From assembly GCA_013204605.1 (NCBI GenBank), contig JABMNI010000070.1:1-33439 (forward strand): a DNA stretch of 33,439 nt, given 5' to 3'. Position 1 is the first letter of the stretch. The number at the start of each line of letters is the position of its first letter. The translations under genes were made by a program, and so were the position numbers. Below the pieces are notes generated by a model, which saw nothing but the letters and a program-made list of their open reading frames with translations, made no database searches and was not told the DNA's origin. Below, in pieces: positions 16,239-25,132 of the stretch. This DNA comes from Ignavibacteria bacterium (GTDB taxonomy: Bacteria; Bacteroidota; Ignavibacteria; Kapaibacteriales; Kapaibacteriaceae).

Positions 16239-17186
16239 GTGAATTCGGAAATAAAAATCGTATCGGGAAGGTCGAATCCAGACTTTGCTAACAAGATTGC
16301 TAGCGCCATGCATCAGGACCTGTCCGAAGTAGCAATTCGCAATTTTAGCGATGGCGAATTGTGGGTAAAATATGAAGAAAATGTACGCGGTGTTGATTTG
16401 TACATAGTACAATCTACATTTGCACCGAGTGATAATTTGATGGAGCTGCTTTTGTTAATCGATGCAGCGCGCAGAGCATCGGCGAGTCGTATCACAGCGG
16501 TGATACCATATTTCGGATATGCTAGGCAGGACAGGAAGGATCAACCTAGAGTTGCTATCACTGCCAAGTTAGTTGCGAACTTGCTTTCGCAGGCCGGAGC
16601 TGACAGGGTAGTTACTATGGATTTGCACACTCCGCAGCTGCAGGGATTCTTTGACATTCCACTGGATCACCTTTACGCTTCTACGGTTACGGTTCGGAAT
16701 CTTTTGCAACTAGGGATGAACAATCTGGCAGTTGCAGCGCCTGACGTTGGTGGTGTAAAGACAGCCAGAGCATACGCAAGTATGTTGGGCAACGCCGATC
16801 TGGTAGTTGTGGACAAGCGACGACCAAAGCACAACGTTGCCGAGATTATGAATATAATCGGAGACGTTGATGGTAAAAACGTGATTATTGTTGATGATTT
16901 GATCGATACTGGCTCAACCTTCGTGAAATGTGCAGAGGCACTTAAAGAAGCCGGCGCAGAAACGATTGTCGGTTCTTGTACACATGCGGTTTTTAGTGGC
17001 GATGCGATAGACATGATTACAGCAAGTAACGCAATTTCAAAGTTGTATGTGACCGACACTATCCCGTTAAGAAAACAAAGTGAAAAAATTGAAGTTGTAA
17101 GTGTTGCCGGATTATTCTCAGAAGCAATAGTTCGTACGCACGAAAATCAATCCATTAGTTCGTTATTCGAAAAAGCACAATCCTAA
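16239..17186 (+). CDS. prs: Ribose-phosphate pyrophosphokinase
   Basis: Makes PRPP from ribose 5-phosphate and ATP, feeding purine, pyrimidine, NAD, histidine and tryptophan synthesis (315 residues, normal). Visible: the N-terminal SGRSNPDFANKIA, the active-site segment RVVTMDLHTPQLQGFFDIP (123-141, with H130), VVDKRRP, and the PRPP-binding loop VIIVDDLIDTGST (215-227). The start is GTG at 16239 with AAGG about 7 nt upstream. It follows tRNA-Gln by 30 nt and precedes rplY by 10 nt, so the three may be co-transcribed. Confidence 0.97.
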   Translation: MNSEIKIVSGRSNPDFANKIASAMHQDLSEVAIRNFSDGELWVKYEENVRGVDLYIVQSTFAPSDNLMELLLLIDAARRASASRITAVIPYFGYARQDRKDQPRVAITAKLVANLLSQAGADRVVTMDLHTPQLQGFFDIPLDHLYASTVTVRNLLQLGMNNLAVAAPDVGGVKTARAYASMLGNADLVVVDKRRPKHNVAEIMNIIGDVDGKNVIIVDDLIDTGSTFVKCAEALKEAGAETIVGSCTHAVFSGDAIDMITASNAISKLYVTDTIPLRKQSEKIEVVSVAGLFSEAIVRTHENQSISSLFEKAQS

Positions 17187-17196
17187 GTGAGTAATC

Positions 17197-17805
17197 ATGA
17201 GTGAAGTAATTTTAAAAGCAACAAAACGCGTTCCCGGTAAGGCAGCTGCCAAACTATTACGCAAAGAAGGTAATATTCCGGGTGTTTACTACACGAAAAA
17301 TCAGGATCCAATCCATTTTTCTGTGAACTCACTGGCAATTCGACCAGTTGTGTACACCGCCGAAGCTAAAATTGTAAGTCTACAAGTTGATGGTAGTAAG
17401 GGGCTAAATTGTATCCTTAAGGAAGTCAAGTTCGACCCAATTACGGACAAAATTGTCCACTTCGATTTACTCGGAGTTGCAGCTGGTGAAATGATCGTTG
17501 TAGACATTCCAATTCACTTGATTGGACAGTCGATAGGCGTTCGTGAAGGTGGCGTAATTGAGCACGTTATCCATAAGGTTCACGTAAAAGTAGACCCTTC
17601 TAAGATGCCAGAACACATCGATATTGATGTTACAAATATGAATATTGGCGATGCCGTTCATATCAGTGACATTAGTGTGGCGGGTGTAGAGTTTCTTGAT
17701 AAACCAGAAGCTGTAATCGCAACTATTATGCCTCCGAAGACGGCGGATGTTGCAGCGGACGCTGGTGAAGTGGTTGAGCCAAAACTGGTTGGCGAAGACG
17801 AATAA
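17197..17805 (+). CDS. rplY: 50S ribosomal protein bL25 (CTC/TL5 form)
   Basis: Binds 5S rRNA. At 202 residues it is the long form: an N-terminal bL25 domain (about 1-92, starting MSEVILKATKRVPGKAAAK) plus the C-terminal TL5 beta domain (about 95-185, with GVREGGVIEHVIHKVHVKVD). The tail is acidic. The prs-rplY pair is a common bacterial arrangement. The gene ends 56 nt before an intrinsic terminator. Confidence 0.95.
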   Translation: MSEVILKATKRVPGKAAAKLLRKEGNIPGVYYTKNQDPIHFSVNSLAIRPVVYTAEAKIVSLQVDGSKGLNCILKEVKFDPITDKIVHFDLLGVAAGEMIVVDIPIHLIGQSIGVREGGVIEHVIHKVHVKVDPSKMPEHIDIDVTNMNIGDAVHISDISVAGVEFLDKPEAVIATIMPPKTADVAADAGEVVEPKLVGEDE

Positions 17806-17857
17806 CTCAAGTCAGCGACGATTTCTCGTCAATTTCCTGATTGTAATTGAATTGTAA

Positions 17858-17885
17858 GAGTGGCTCGCTTGCGAGCCTCTTTTCG
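17858..17885 (+). terminator. Intrinsic terminator after rplY
   Basis: GGCTCG (17862-17867), loop CTTG, CGAGCC (17872-17877), followed by TCTTTTCGTTTCT. A flanking AGAG/CTCT pairing around a bulge extends the stem. Confidence 0.85.
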
Positions 17886-17990
17886 TTTCTAGCGGTCATT
17901 ATAACACGGGCTTTGGATATAAGAAAAGTGCCGTTGTTAAGTAGATGAGTCGGGCAGGATTTGAGGCGTGAGATGTTGCCATTAGGGCAT

Positions 17991-18020
17991 AAAAAAACCC
18001 GGAGTAATAGGGGCTCCAGG
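17991..18020 (-). terminator. Intrinsic terminator after ispG (minus strand)
   Basis: Read on the minus strand, CCTGGAG pairs with CTCCGGG (7 bp, one G-T pair) around a 9-nt loop and is followed by seven T. It lies 107 nt after the ispG stop and would end the long minus-strand run. Confidence 0.75.
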
Positions 18021-18127
18021 CATAAGCATCAAACGTGGTATTCAGGGGAGCGAACGCCACTCAACTCGCTTGCAATATAACGATTATCTACTTGAAATCA
18101 CAATACCTCGTTTCACACGTACCTGAT

Positions 18128-20071
18128 TTACAACGGTTCAATCCACCTGCTATCTTCTCGTATCAACGCAATGAGTTCCTCTACCGCGTTGGAAGTTGGA
18201 ACGTTTCGCTTCACTAACTCATGTCCACGATACAGCGAAATCTTTTCCGGACCCGATCCAACGTATCCGTAATCTGCGTCGGCCATTTCGCCAGGTCCAT
18301 TAACAATGCAACCCATAATACCAATCTTCAAACCCTTCAAATGATCCGTTTTGCTTCGTATGAGCGCGGTTGTCTCTTGCAAATCAAACAATGTTCTGCC
18401 GCACGATGGACAGCTTATGTATTCGGTTTTAGACATTCGCAATCGAGTAGCTTGAAGTACTCCAAACGACACTCGCACGAACGGCATCATAACACCATTT
18501 CCAAATCCATCTGCTAGTAATGCACCTAAATCTATACTCGAATGCAAAATGTCGGTTTCGTTTGTGCAAAGAATCACAGGTGGTGCGATCGCCACTCCTC
18601 GAGTCGTTTCTAAGAACTCTCGCATTACGTGGAAGTAGTCATTCGCATCCGCACCAACAAGAAAAACCGAAGTGGGGTCTTTCGCAATCAACGCAAAATC
18701 CAATGCATTTGCAGCACAAGCTTGAATTGAAACTACGTTCATCACAGGATGTTTTTCTTTTGCAGATTTGAATTCCTCTACCGTAAAATGGGGGACGCTG
18801 TAAAACTTATCTGCAAGCGTCTTCCACACTAGCACGTCCACCACCTGACGCGTTCCTGATGGTGCAGTGAATGGTAGGGGGCTTTCCCCGACATACAAGA
18901 ATTCGGCAGCTTGGTCGCGCATTGTCCATTTGTCCGTAATGGCATCATATTCATGACCGAATTCGGAGAGGTCGTCCATGTTCAGAATGGTACGACCGCT
19001 AACATCTGCAAACACGCGTGGGACATTGTCTCCGCCAATGGTTGCAACAGAGCAAGCGTGCACCCGGTCAATTTCTTGTCGGGCGTGTTGTCCTACGTAT
19101 TTATCAACTGACTCATCTGGGACGTCTTGATCAGCGTTTTGACTAACGTTTTGATTAGCGCTTTGACTAACGTTTTGATTAGCGTTTTGACTAACGTTTT
19201 GATTAGTGTTTTGTGTCTTCGTGTAATAACGATTTGCTAAGGCCTGGGCAACTGGAATTTCCGCTTCGGGTTCTTCGGTTAACGACACGCGTATGGTGTC
19301 GCCAATACCGTCCTCCAGCAACGTACCAATACCAATCGCACTCTTAATTCGCCCATCGTCGCCATCGCCGGCCTCCGTCACACCGAGATGAAGAGGATAG
19401 TTGCGTAATCGTTCTTCTCGTAACCGCTGAACCAATAAACGATACGCTTGAATCATCACCAATACATTGCTGCTTTTCATAGAAAGCACAATGTTAAAGT
19501 ATCCTTCATCTTCGGCAACCTTGATGAACTCAAGTGCCGACTCCACCATACCAAACGGAGTGTCGCCAAATCTGCTCATAATTCTGTCACTGAGCGATCC
19601 GTGGTTTGTACCTATCCTCATGGCTGTGCCATGTTCTTTGCAAATACGTACTAGAGGTGTGAAGCGGGTGCGAATTCTATCCAATTCGGCTGCATACTCA
19701 GAATCGGAATACTCAACAAAATTCCTCAGATTTTTGTCGGCATAATTGCCCGGATTAACACGAACCTTTTCAACCAACCTAGCGGCAATTTCAGCAGCAT
19801 TTGGGGTGAAGTGAATATCGGCAACCAGAGGCGTAGTATAGCCAGCATCACGAAGCCCCTTTCTAATCAATTCTAGATTTTTGGCTTCGCGAATAGATGG
19901 GGCAGTAATCCTAACAAGTTCACAGCCGGCCTCTATCATGCGAATGGATTGGGCAACTGTTGCCTGGGTGTCCATGGTATTGGTGGTAGTCATGGATTGT
20001 ACACGGATAGGGAAGGCCGACCCTATCTCCAAATCGCCTACATGAACGGTGTGCGTTGTTCTACGAAACAT
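18128..20071 (-). CDS. ispG: 4-hydroxy-3-methylbut-2-enyl-diphosphate synthase, long form
   Basis: Converts MEcPP to HMBPP in the methylerythritol phosphate route to isoprenoids, using a 4Fe-4S cluster. At 647 residues it is the three-domain type seen in Bacteroidota, Chlorobiota, Chlamydiae and plants, with an insert between the TIM barrel and the reductase domain. The barrel starts with the THTVHVGDLEIGS and RVQSMTTTNTMDTQATV segments. Cluster cysteines lie in SCPSCGRTLFD and MGCIVNGPGEMADADYGYVG near the C-terminus. Unusual: three copies of a 24-bp repeat (19134-19205) encode Asn/Gln-rich octapeptides (NQNVSQNA type) at the insert boundary. Last gene of the minus-strand run; starts 7 nt after the rhomboid stop with no Shine-Dalgarno sequence. 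Confidence 0.96.
   Translation of the reverse strand: MFRRTTHTVHVGDLEIGSAFPIRVQSMTTTNTMDTQATVAQSIRMIEAGCELVRITAPSIREAKNLELIRKGLRDAGYTTPLVADIHFTPNAAEIAARLVEKVRVNPGNYADKNLRNFVEYSDSEYAAELDRIRTRFTPLVRICKEHGTAMRIGTNHGSLSDRIMSRFGDTPFGMVESALEFIKVAEDEGYFNIVLSMKSSNVLVMIQAYRLLVQRLREERLRNYPLHLGVTEAGDGDDGRIKSAIGIGTLLEDGIGDTIRVSLTEEPEAEIPVAQALANRYYTKTQNTNQNVSQNANQNVSQSANQNVSQNADQDVPDESVDKYVGQHARQEIDRVHACSVATIGGDNVPRVFADVSGRTILNMDDLSEFGHEYDAITDKWTMRDQAAEFLYVGESPLPFTAPSGTRQVVDVLVWKTLADKFYSVPHFTVEEFKSAKEKHPVMNVVSIQACAANALDFALIAKDPTSVFLVGADANDYFHVMREFLETTRGVAIAPPVILCTNETDILHSSIDLGALLADGFGNGVMMPFVRVSFGVLQATRLRMSKTEYISCPSCGRTLFDLQETTALIRSKTDHLKGLKIGIMGCIVNGPGEMADADYGYVGSGPEKISLYRGHELVKRNVPTSNAVEELIALIREDSRWIEPL
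19134..19205. repeat. Three tandem 24-bp repeats inside ispG
   Basis: Copies 19134-19157, 19158-19181 and 19182-19205 are identical except one base (T versus C at the fourth position of the second copy). Each unit is itself two similar 12-bp halves. Decayed half-units flank both sides (about 19123-19133 and 19206-19213). The unit length of 24 keeps the reading frame, adding or removing eight residues per copy. Confidence 0.93.
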
Positions 20072-20078
20072 GGATTTG

Positions 20079-21014
20079 TTAGAGTTGCTTGCTTACTTCG
20101 TACAGTATCTTTTTTTCCTGCTCGGTGAGACTGTGGTAACCCGCCTGAGAAATTTTGTCCAAAATTTCATCAATAGATTCTTGGGTTACTCTATCACCGT
20201 CCACAATGAACTTGGTGGGCGTTTCGGTTTTCGCAGCAGGTACATACGTCACAGTTGGATAGACTGGTGTTGGTCGTGGTTCCGCCCTCCGTTGAGGGAT
20301 ACTAGGTTCTTCATCATCGTGCTGGTAAACAGAAGAATTTACAAACGGGGTTTGCCCTGGTTTGTCTACCAATCGCATAATAGATTCGCCATACTTCAAC
20401 AACAAATAGCCACCAAGTGCACCTCCTAGATGCGCAAAATGTGCTACACCATCACCAGGCCCCATTAATCCTAATACCAAGTCTAGTCCTGCATAAAGCA
20501 TCACGAAAATTCTGGCAGGAATTGGAAAGAAAATTGGGAACACCATAATCGGGCGTCGTGGAAATATCAATCCAAATGCTAAAAGTACGCCCATAATTGA
20601 TCCGGAGGCTCCAATGGTTGGACCAAGCCCTGCAGAAAACAAAGGGCCAATTGCTAATTGGGTGGCGCCTGCAAATATGCCGGCCAGCGTGTAATACAGT
20701 GCGAATCTCCTGGAACCCCACATGTTTTCTAGTTCCATTCCAAACATCCACAGCGCCAACATGTTAAAGAAGAGGTGGCCAAGACCGCCATGCATATACT
20801 GGTAACTCACAAGTTGCCACGGTAAAAACCCTGCATCGATAGGCCAAAGTGCAAACCACTGTGTAAATGTGTCTGCTACGGAAACACCGCCCCAAGTGAG
20901 TCCATCAAAAAACATTGATGTGGCTAAATACACAACAACGTTAAAAATCATCAAGAACTTGATGAAGGGTGGAAACATTGAGAAGGAACTACTTGAGTTG
21001 TTATATGCTGACAT
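20079..21014 (-). CDS. Rhomboid family intramembrane serine protease
   Basis: A 311-residue membrane protease with about six transmembrane segments. Catalytic Ser137 lies in GASG (135-138) and the His in AHFAHLGG (H195). The oxyanion-side pattern HxxxN is H80-N84 in MHGGLGHLFFN. The segment ENMWGSRRF (96-104) is the usual loop-1 region. After the last helix a Pro-rich cytosolic linker (about 225-270) leads to a short helical end (about 275-311) of the type attached to many Bacteroidota rhomboids. Substrate unknown. It starts 1 nt after the pgk stop, with no Shine-Dalgarno sequence, so it depends on its neighbours for expression. Confidence 0.93.
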   Translation of the reverse strand: MSAYNNSSSSFSMFPPFIKFLMIFNVVVYLATSMFFDGLTWGGVSVADTFTQWFALWPIDAGFLPWQLVSYQYMHGGLGHLFFNMLALWMFGMELENMWGSRRFALYYTLAGIFAGATQLAIGPLFSAGLGPTIGASGSIMGVLLAFGLIFPRRPIMVFPIFFPIPARIFVMLYAGLDLVLGLMGPGDGVAHFAHLGGALGGYLLLKYGESIMRLVDKPGQTPFVNSSVYQHDDEEPSIPQRRAEPRPTPVYPTVTYVPAAKTETPTKFIVDGDRVTQESIDEILDKISQAGYHSLTEQEKKILYEVSKQL

Positions 21015-21015
21015 A

Positions 21016-22209
21016 TTATTCTAAATTCAGTGCTGTAACACCCGGCAAGGATTTCCCCTCTAGGAACTCTAATGAAGCTCCTCCTCCGGTTGAAACATGG
21101 GTGACGTTCGTTTGGTGTCCGAATTGCGAAACTGCAGCGGCGGAGTCGCCCCCACCTACTATGGTTATGGTACCGGTAGTTGTTGCATCAACCATGGCCT
21201 GCGAAACGCTCCTAGTACCATGCGAGAAATTGCTAAACTCAAAAACGCCCATTGGACCGTTCCACACAACTGTGCCGGCATTTTTTATGACCTCAGAATA
21301 CAGTTTTGATGTCTCAGGACCGATGTCTAATCCCATCCACCCATCTTCTATTTCCGTAATCGAAACAATCTTGCTATCAGCATCATTTGAAAAGGAATTC
21401 GCTATCGATACATCGGTCGGCAATATCAGTTTAACATCCATAGTCTTTGCCTGGGTCAAGATTTCCGATGCAAGTTGAATCTTGTCTTCCTCAACGAGTG
21501 AAGATCCGGTTGAATATCCTAAGGCGCGTAAAAATGTAAACATCATTCCGCCGCCAATCAAGATAGAATCGCTGATTTTCATGAGTGAGGTTATCACATC
21601 TATCTTACCTGAAATTTTCGATCCGCCTACAATGATGACCAGCGGGCGCTTAGGATTCACGATGGCCTCGCCAAGATACTTCAACTCACGTTGCATCAGA
21701 AGACCAGCAAATTTCTCGTTGAAAAAGTGCGTTACACCAACTGTGCTAGAGTGTGCGCGGTGGGCGGTACCAAAGGCATCATTACAGTATATATCACCAA
21801 GCTCGGAAAGTTCCTTGCTGAAATACTCATCGTTCAATTCTTCTTCGGCATGGAATCGCAGATTCTCTAACAATAACACGTCGCCTGATTTCGATGCAGC
21901 TACCATTTGTCGTGCATCAGCACCTATGCAGTCAGGAACAAACTGCACATGTTCGTCGAGTAAAACGGAAAGCCTTTTTGCTACCACATCAAGCGAGTAT
22001 TTCGCATTTGGTTTACCTTTTGGTCGACCCATGTGCGACATTAACACGGCCACTCCGCCCCTTTCAATAATAGAAAGTATGGTTGGAATAGATTCGACTA
22101 TTCTTGTGTCATCGGCGATTGACCCGTCATCATTTAGGGGTACATTGAAGTCTACTCTGGTGAGTACCTTTTTTCCTGAAACATTGGCTTCGGAAATAGA
22201 CAATACCAT
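21016..22209 (-). CDS. pgk: Phosphoglycerate kinase
   Basis: Glycolytic enzyme transferring phosphate from 1,3-bisphosphoglycerate to ADP. The start at 22209 is chosen because its ATG shares its A with the gapA stop (TAATG); a longer frame to 22260 would run into gapA. That gives 397 residues, the family norm. Landmarks: TRVDFNVPL near the start, SHMGRPKGK, and the nucleotide-binding GGGDSAAAV near the C-terminus. Translationally coupled to gapA, which supplies its substrate. Confidence 0.97.
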   Translation of the reverse strand: MVLSISEANVSGKKVLTRVDFNVPLNDDGSIADDTRIVESIPTILSIIERGGVAVLMSHMGRPKGKPNAKYSLDVVAKRLSVLLDEHVQFVPDCIGADARQMVAASKSGDVLLLENLRFHAEEELNDEYFSKELSELGDIYCNDAFGTAHRAHSSTVGVTHFFNEKFAGLLMQRELKYLGEAIVNPKRPLVIIVGGSKISGKIDVITSLMKISDSILIGGGMMFTFLRALGYSTGSSLVEEDKIQLASEILTQAKTMDVKLILPTDVSIANSFSNDADSKIVSITEIEDGWMGLDIGPETSKLYSEVIKNAGTVVWNGPMGVFEFSNFSHGTRSVSQAMVDATTTGTITIVGGGDSAAAVSQFGHQTNVTHVSTGGGASLEFLEGKSLPGVTALNLE

Positions 22210-23198
22210 TACGAAGAAACCTTTAGCGCTAAATCTGCAATGCGATTGGAATAGCCCCATTCATTATCATACCAACCAACAACCTTTACCATGTTGCCCA
22301 TGGCCAAGGTGCTAAGTGAATCGAAAATGCATGAATGTGGATTGCCAATAATGTCGGAACTTACAAGTGGGTCGGTTGAATATTCAAGTATGCCGTTCAT
22401 TGCACCACCAGCGGCTGCGATAAACGCATCGTTGATTTCCTGCTTCGTAACGGTGCGAGTTAAAATGGCCGTAAGGTCTGTTACTGATCCGTCGGGTACA
22501 GGCACTCTAAACGCCATACCGTCAAGCCTACCCTTCATTTCAGGCATCACTTCCGAAACAGCTTTTGCAGCACCAGTTGTTGTAGGAATGATATTCACAG
22601 CTGCAGCTCGAGCTCTTCGCAAATCTTTGTGAGGTAGGTCCAAAATATTTTGATCGTTCGTATACGCGTGGACGGTGGTCATAAAGCCTTTTTCGATACC
22701 AAACGAATCGTGCAAAACTTTTACCATGGGAGCTAGACAGTTGGTTGTGCACGATGCATTCGAAAGAGTTTTTTCATTGCCGGTAATAATCTCATCGTTC
22801 ACGCCTAGCACTACGGTGGCGTCGAGAGCATCCTTGGCAGGTGCAGTTAATAAAACTTTTTTACTGTGCTTTAAATGCTTCTCTAGATCTGCACGACTGG
22901 TGAATACGCCGGTCGACTCGATTACTAAATCAAGGTTTGACCAAGGAAGATTTTCAATAGATCGCTCTGCGCTTATGGAAACAGGCTTGCCATTAACTAT
23001 TAAACTTGAACCTTCAACTGTTACAGTTCCTGCAAACTTTCCGTGAGAAGAATCGAACTTAAATAAATGACCGAGAGTTTTCGCGTCGGTCAAGTCATTG
23101 ATCCCCACAATATCCACGTCAACACCGCGCTGAATGAGTGCACGAAAAACTAATCTTCCAATTCTACCAAACCCATTGATGGCGATACGCACTGACAT
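22209..23198 (-). CDS. gapA: Glyceraldehyde-3-phosphate dehydrogenase
   Basis: Oxidises glyceraldehyde 3-phosphate to 1,3-bisphosphoglycerate with NAD (329 residues). Rossmann start [15 protein letters not shown] (6-20); the acidic residue after Asn34 (NDL) favours NAD over NADP. Catalytic Cys150 in SNASCTTNC, partner His177 in TTVHAYTND, and the closing [12 protein letters not shown] reasonable AGCAGGA ribosome site precedes the ATG. A 76-nt gap separates it from the antiporter gene; it holds a minus-strand TATTTTTG (23244 to 23237) that could be an internal -7 box. Confidence 0.98.
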   Translation of the reverse strand: MSVRIAINGFGRIGRLVFRALIQRGVDVDIVGINDLTDAKTLGHLFKFDSSHGKFAGTVTVEGSSLIVNGKPVSISAERSIENLPWSNLDLVIESTGVFTSRADLEKHLKHSKKVLLTAPAKDALDATVVLGVNDEIITGNEKTLSNASCTTNCLAPMVKVLHDSFGIEKGFMTTVHAYTNDQNILDLPHKDLRRARAAAVNIIPTTTGAAKAVSEVMPEMKGRLDGMAFRVPVPDGSVTDLTAILTRTVTKQEINDAFIAAAGGAMNGILEYSTDPLVSSDIIGNPHSCIFDSLSTLAMGNMVKVVGWYDNEWGYSNRIADLALKVSS

Positions 23199-23236
23199 AT
23201 TTTCCTGCTAGATTAATATGAAACAAAAACAGCTTT

Positions 23237-23244
23237 CAAAAATA
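23237..23244 (-). promoter_or_regulatory. Possible internal -7 box for gapA-pgk
   Basis: TATTTTTG on the minus strand, 38 nt ahead of the gapA ATG and identical to the recJ -7 box. The nearest TTG lies only 13 nt upstream, so spacing is poor. It may allow extra glycolytic expression within the long run. Confidence 0.3.
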
Positions 23245-23274
23245 CGGTTTATTTAATCAAGCTTTTGGTGAGCC

Positions 23275-24504
23275 CTACTCTACTGGAAAGGCGCGTAAAA
23301 ATTTATTAAACGACAACCCTTGGCCAAGCACCGATATTACCACAACTACATAGGTGAGCACCAGAATTATCATCCGCTCAGGACCTGCAGGGATGGAAAG
23401 CGCCAGCGCAACAGAAATTCCGCCACGTAAACCTCCCCAGGTTAAAACCTTGGCAGTATTTTTTGGAAACGTATCCGCCCTGTATATTCCCCAAAGCGGT
23501 ATCGACACGCTTACAAATCTAGAGATGAGTACAATAACTGTGCAACAAAATCCAGCGGCCAACAGTGCGAGCGAAAATGAAATCAGTAAAACCTCAAGAC
23601 CTATAATTACGAAAAGAACTGCATTTAAAATTTCGTCTGTGAGCAACCAAAACATGTCGATATGCTCACGTGTTTTATCACTCATTGCAAATGCCCGACC
23701 TTGATTTCCAATAAGAATTCCGGCAACCACCATAGCAATCGGACCCGATGTGTGAAGATGCGTTGCTAAACTGTACCCCCCGGTAACCAGCGCCAATGTA
23801 ATGAGGACTTCGGCCAGGTAATTGTCGATGCTCTTGAGCATGTAAAAAGCCGCTAACCCAAGTACTAGACCCAGCAGAATTCCACCAACTGCCTCTTGCC
23901 CAAATATCAATGCTACCGAAGAAAATTGTGGTGTACTACCGCTTGACAGTAAACCAAGGATAACCACAAATATCACTACGCCAACACCATCGTTGAACAA
24001 GGACTCACCGGCAATAGTAATGTGAAGTTTTCTTGGCGCATCAGAATGCTTCAATAGACTTAGAACGGCAATAGGATCTGTTGGAGATATCAGCGCACCG
24101 AACAGCATGCAGTATATAAAACCTACGTTCAGTCCAAATACGTGTAAAAGGTAATATGATGAAGTACCTACCAAAAACGTAGATAACAAAACTCCGAACG
24201 TAGCCAGAAGTCCAACAGATTTCCAGTTTTCCTTTAGCTCACTCAGCTTAACATGCTGTGCACCGGCAAACAGTAAAAACGCCAACATGCCATTCATCAG
24301 GGCTTCTTCGAAATCAATTTCTGTTAACAACCGTTGCACTTGATGCTCAAATGGCAAGCCAAGTGAATGCGTAGCGATTAAAAGCAACGAGAACAAAAGT
24401 GAAATTGCCATCAACCCAATTGTCGTAGGCAGTTTCAAGAATCGATGATTCAAATAGGCAAAAACCGCCGAAATCACTAAAAGCAATGCAATCAGATCTA
24501 ACAT
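23275..24504 (-). CDS. CPA1 family Na+(K+)/H+ antiporter (NhaP type)
   Basis: Inner-membrane cation/proton antiporter (409 residues) with about twelve hydrophobic segments. Family residues are visible: SPTDPIAVLSLLK with the conserved Asp, ESLFNDGVGVV with the Asn-Asp pair that carries cation or proton, and TWGGLRGGISVALALSIP near the end. It lacks the long cytosolic tail of some CPA1 members, leaving only the transport domain. It begins 28 nt after the ruvC stop without a Shine-Dalgarno sequence. The ion (Na+ or K+) cannot be told from sequence. Confidence 0.92.
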   Translation of the reverse strand: MLDLIALLLVISAVFAYLNHRFLKLPTTIGLMAISLLFSLLLIATHSLGLPFEHQVQRLLTEIDFEEALMNGMLAFLLFAGAQHVKLSELKENWKSVGLLATFGVLLSTFLVGTSSYYLLHVFGLNVGFIYCMLFGALISPTDPIAVLSLLKHSDAPRKLHITIAGESLFNDGVGVVIFVVILGLLSSGSTPQFSSVALIFGQEAVGGILLGLVLGLAAFYMLKSIDNYLAEVLITLALVTGGYSLATHLHTSGPIAMVVAGILIGNQGRAFAMSDKTREHIDMFWLLTDEILNAVLFVIIGLEVLLISFSLALLAAGFCCTVIVLISRFVSVSIPLWGIYRADTFPKNTAKVLTWGGLRGGISVALALSIPAGPERMIILVLTYVVVVISVLGQGLSFNKFLRAFPVE

Positions 24505-24532
24505 ATTATGGCAGCTTTCATTCTTTCATTTT

Positions 24533-25132
24533 TCACTTTAAAACTCTCGAAGGATTCGACTCGACGAAGTCCTTCCACGTTGGTTTCTTTTTACGGTCAG
24601 CAATAATTGGGGTAGGGGGCTTTCCATTTACCGCATGGCATATTGCAACAGCTAGCGCATCCGTAGCGTCAAAAAATTTATGCGTCTCATCGATCTGCAA
24701 CAATGCTCTTACCATGTGCTGTACCTGCTCCTTATTGGCGGTTCCGCGACCAGTGACGCTTCGTTTCACCTGCATTGGTGTGTATTCCATCGGACTCAAG
24801 TTCGCTTCGGCACATGCAAGTACTGCAACGCCCCTTGCATGAGAAAGCTGGACGACAGAAACTACGTTTTTTGCGTAGAATACTTTCTCCAGTGCGCATT
24901 CATCTGGTTTCGTACGCGCAATCACAGCCTGCAAACGCTGGTGGATTTCCAAGAGTCGTTTAGGAAAATCTGCTTTGTATTTCTTGACTGCGATCGCACC
25001 GTATTCAACCAAGGTGAGATGCGACCCACGTACATCAATTACACCATATCCACACACAACGCTGCCGGGATCGATTCCCAAAACTCGAACTACTTTTGGG
25101 GTGTTTTTCTTCTTAGATATTGATTCAGACAT
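24533..25132 (-). CDS. ruvC: Holliday junction resolvase RuvC
   Basis: Cuts Holliday junctions with RuvAB (199 residues). RNase-H-like acidic catalytic residues are visible: Asp21 in GIDPGS, Glu82 in CALEKVFY, and Asp155/Asp158 in DATDALAVA. The N-terminus has an 11-residue extension and the C-terminus a basic tail beyond the E. coli length. The ATG shares its A with the yebC stop (TAATG), and the yebC-ruvC neighbourhood is widespread in bacteria. ruvA and ruvB are not in the window. Confidence 0.96.
   Translation of the reverse strand: MSESISKKKNTPKVVRVLGIDPGSVVCGYGVIDVRGSHLTLVEYGAIAVKKYKADFPKRLLEIHQRLQAVIARTKPDECALEKVFYAKNVVSVVQLSHARGVAVLACAEANLSPMEYTPMQVKRSVTGRGTANKEQVQHMVRALLQIDETHKFFDATDALAVAICHAVNGKPPTPIIADRKKKPTWKDFVESNPSRVLK

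Larger units (their letters stand above)
17806..18127. other. Gap between convergent rplY and ispG
   Basis: This 322-nt stretch holds one terminator for each strand (17858-17885 plus, 17991-18020 minus) and one AGCCCC-containing stem. No reading frame or RNA gene is recognisable in the rest. Confidence 0.7.

Noticed and set aside
19134-19205. CRISPR-like repeats
   Set aside because: Units are directly adjacent with no spacers, in frame within ispG; this is a coding minisatellite.
21482-22315. 277-codon plus-strand frame opposite pgk and gapA
   Set aside because: Antisense shadow crossing two certain genes; no family features.
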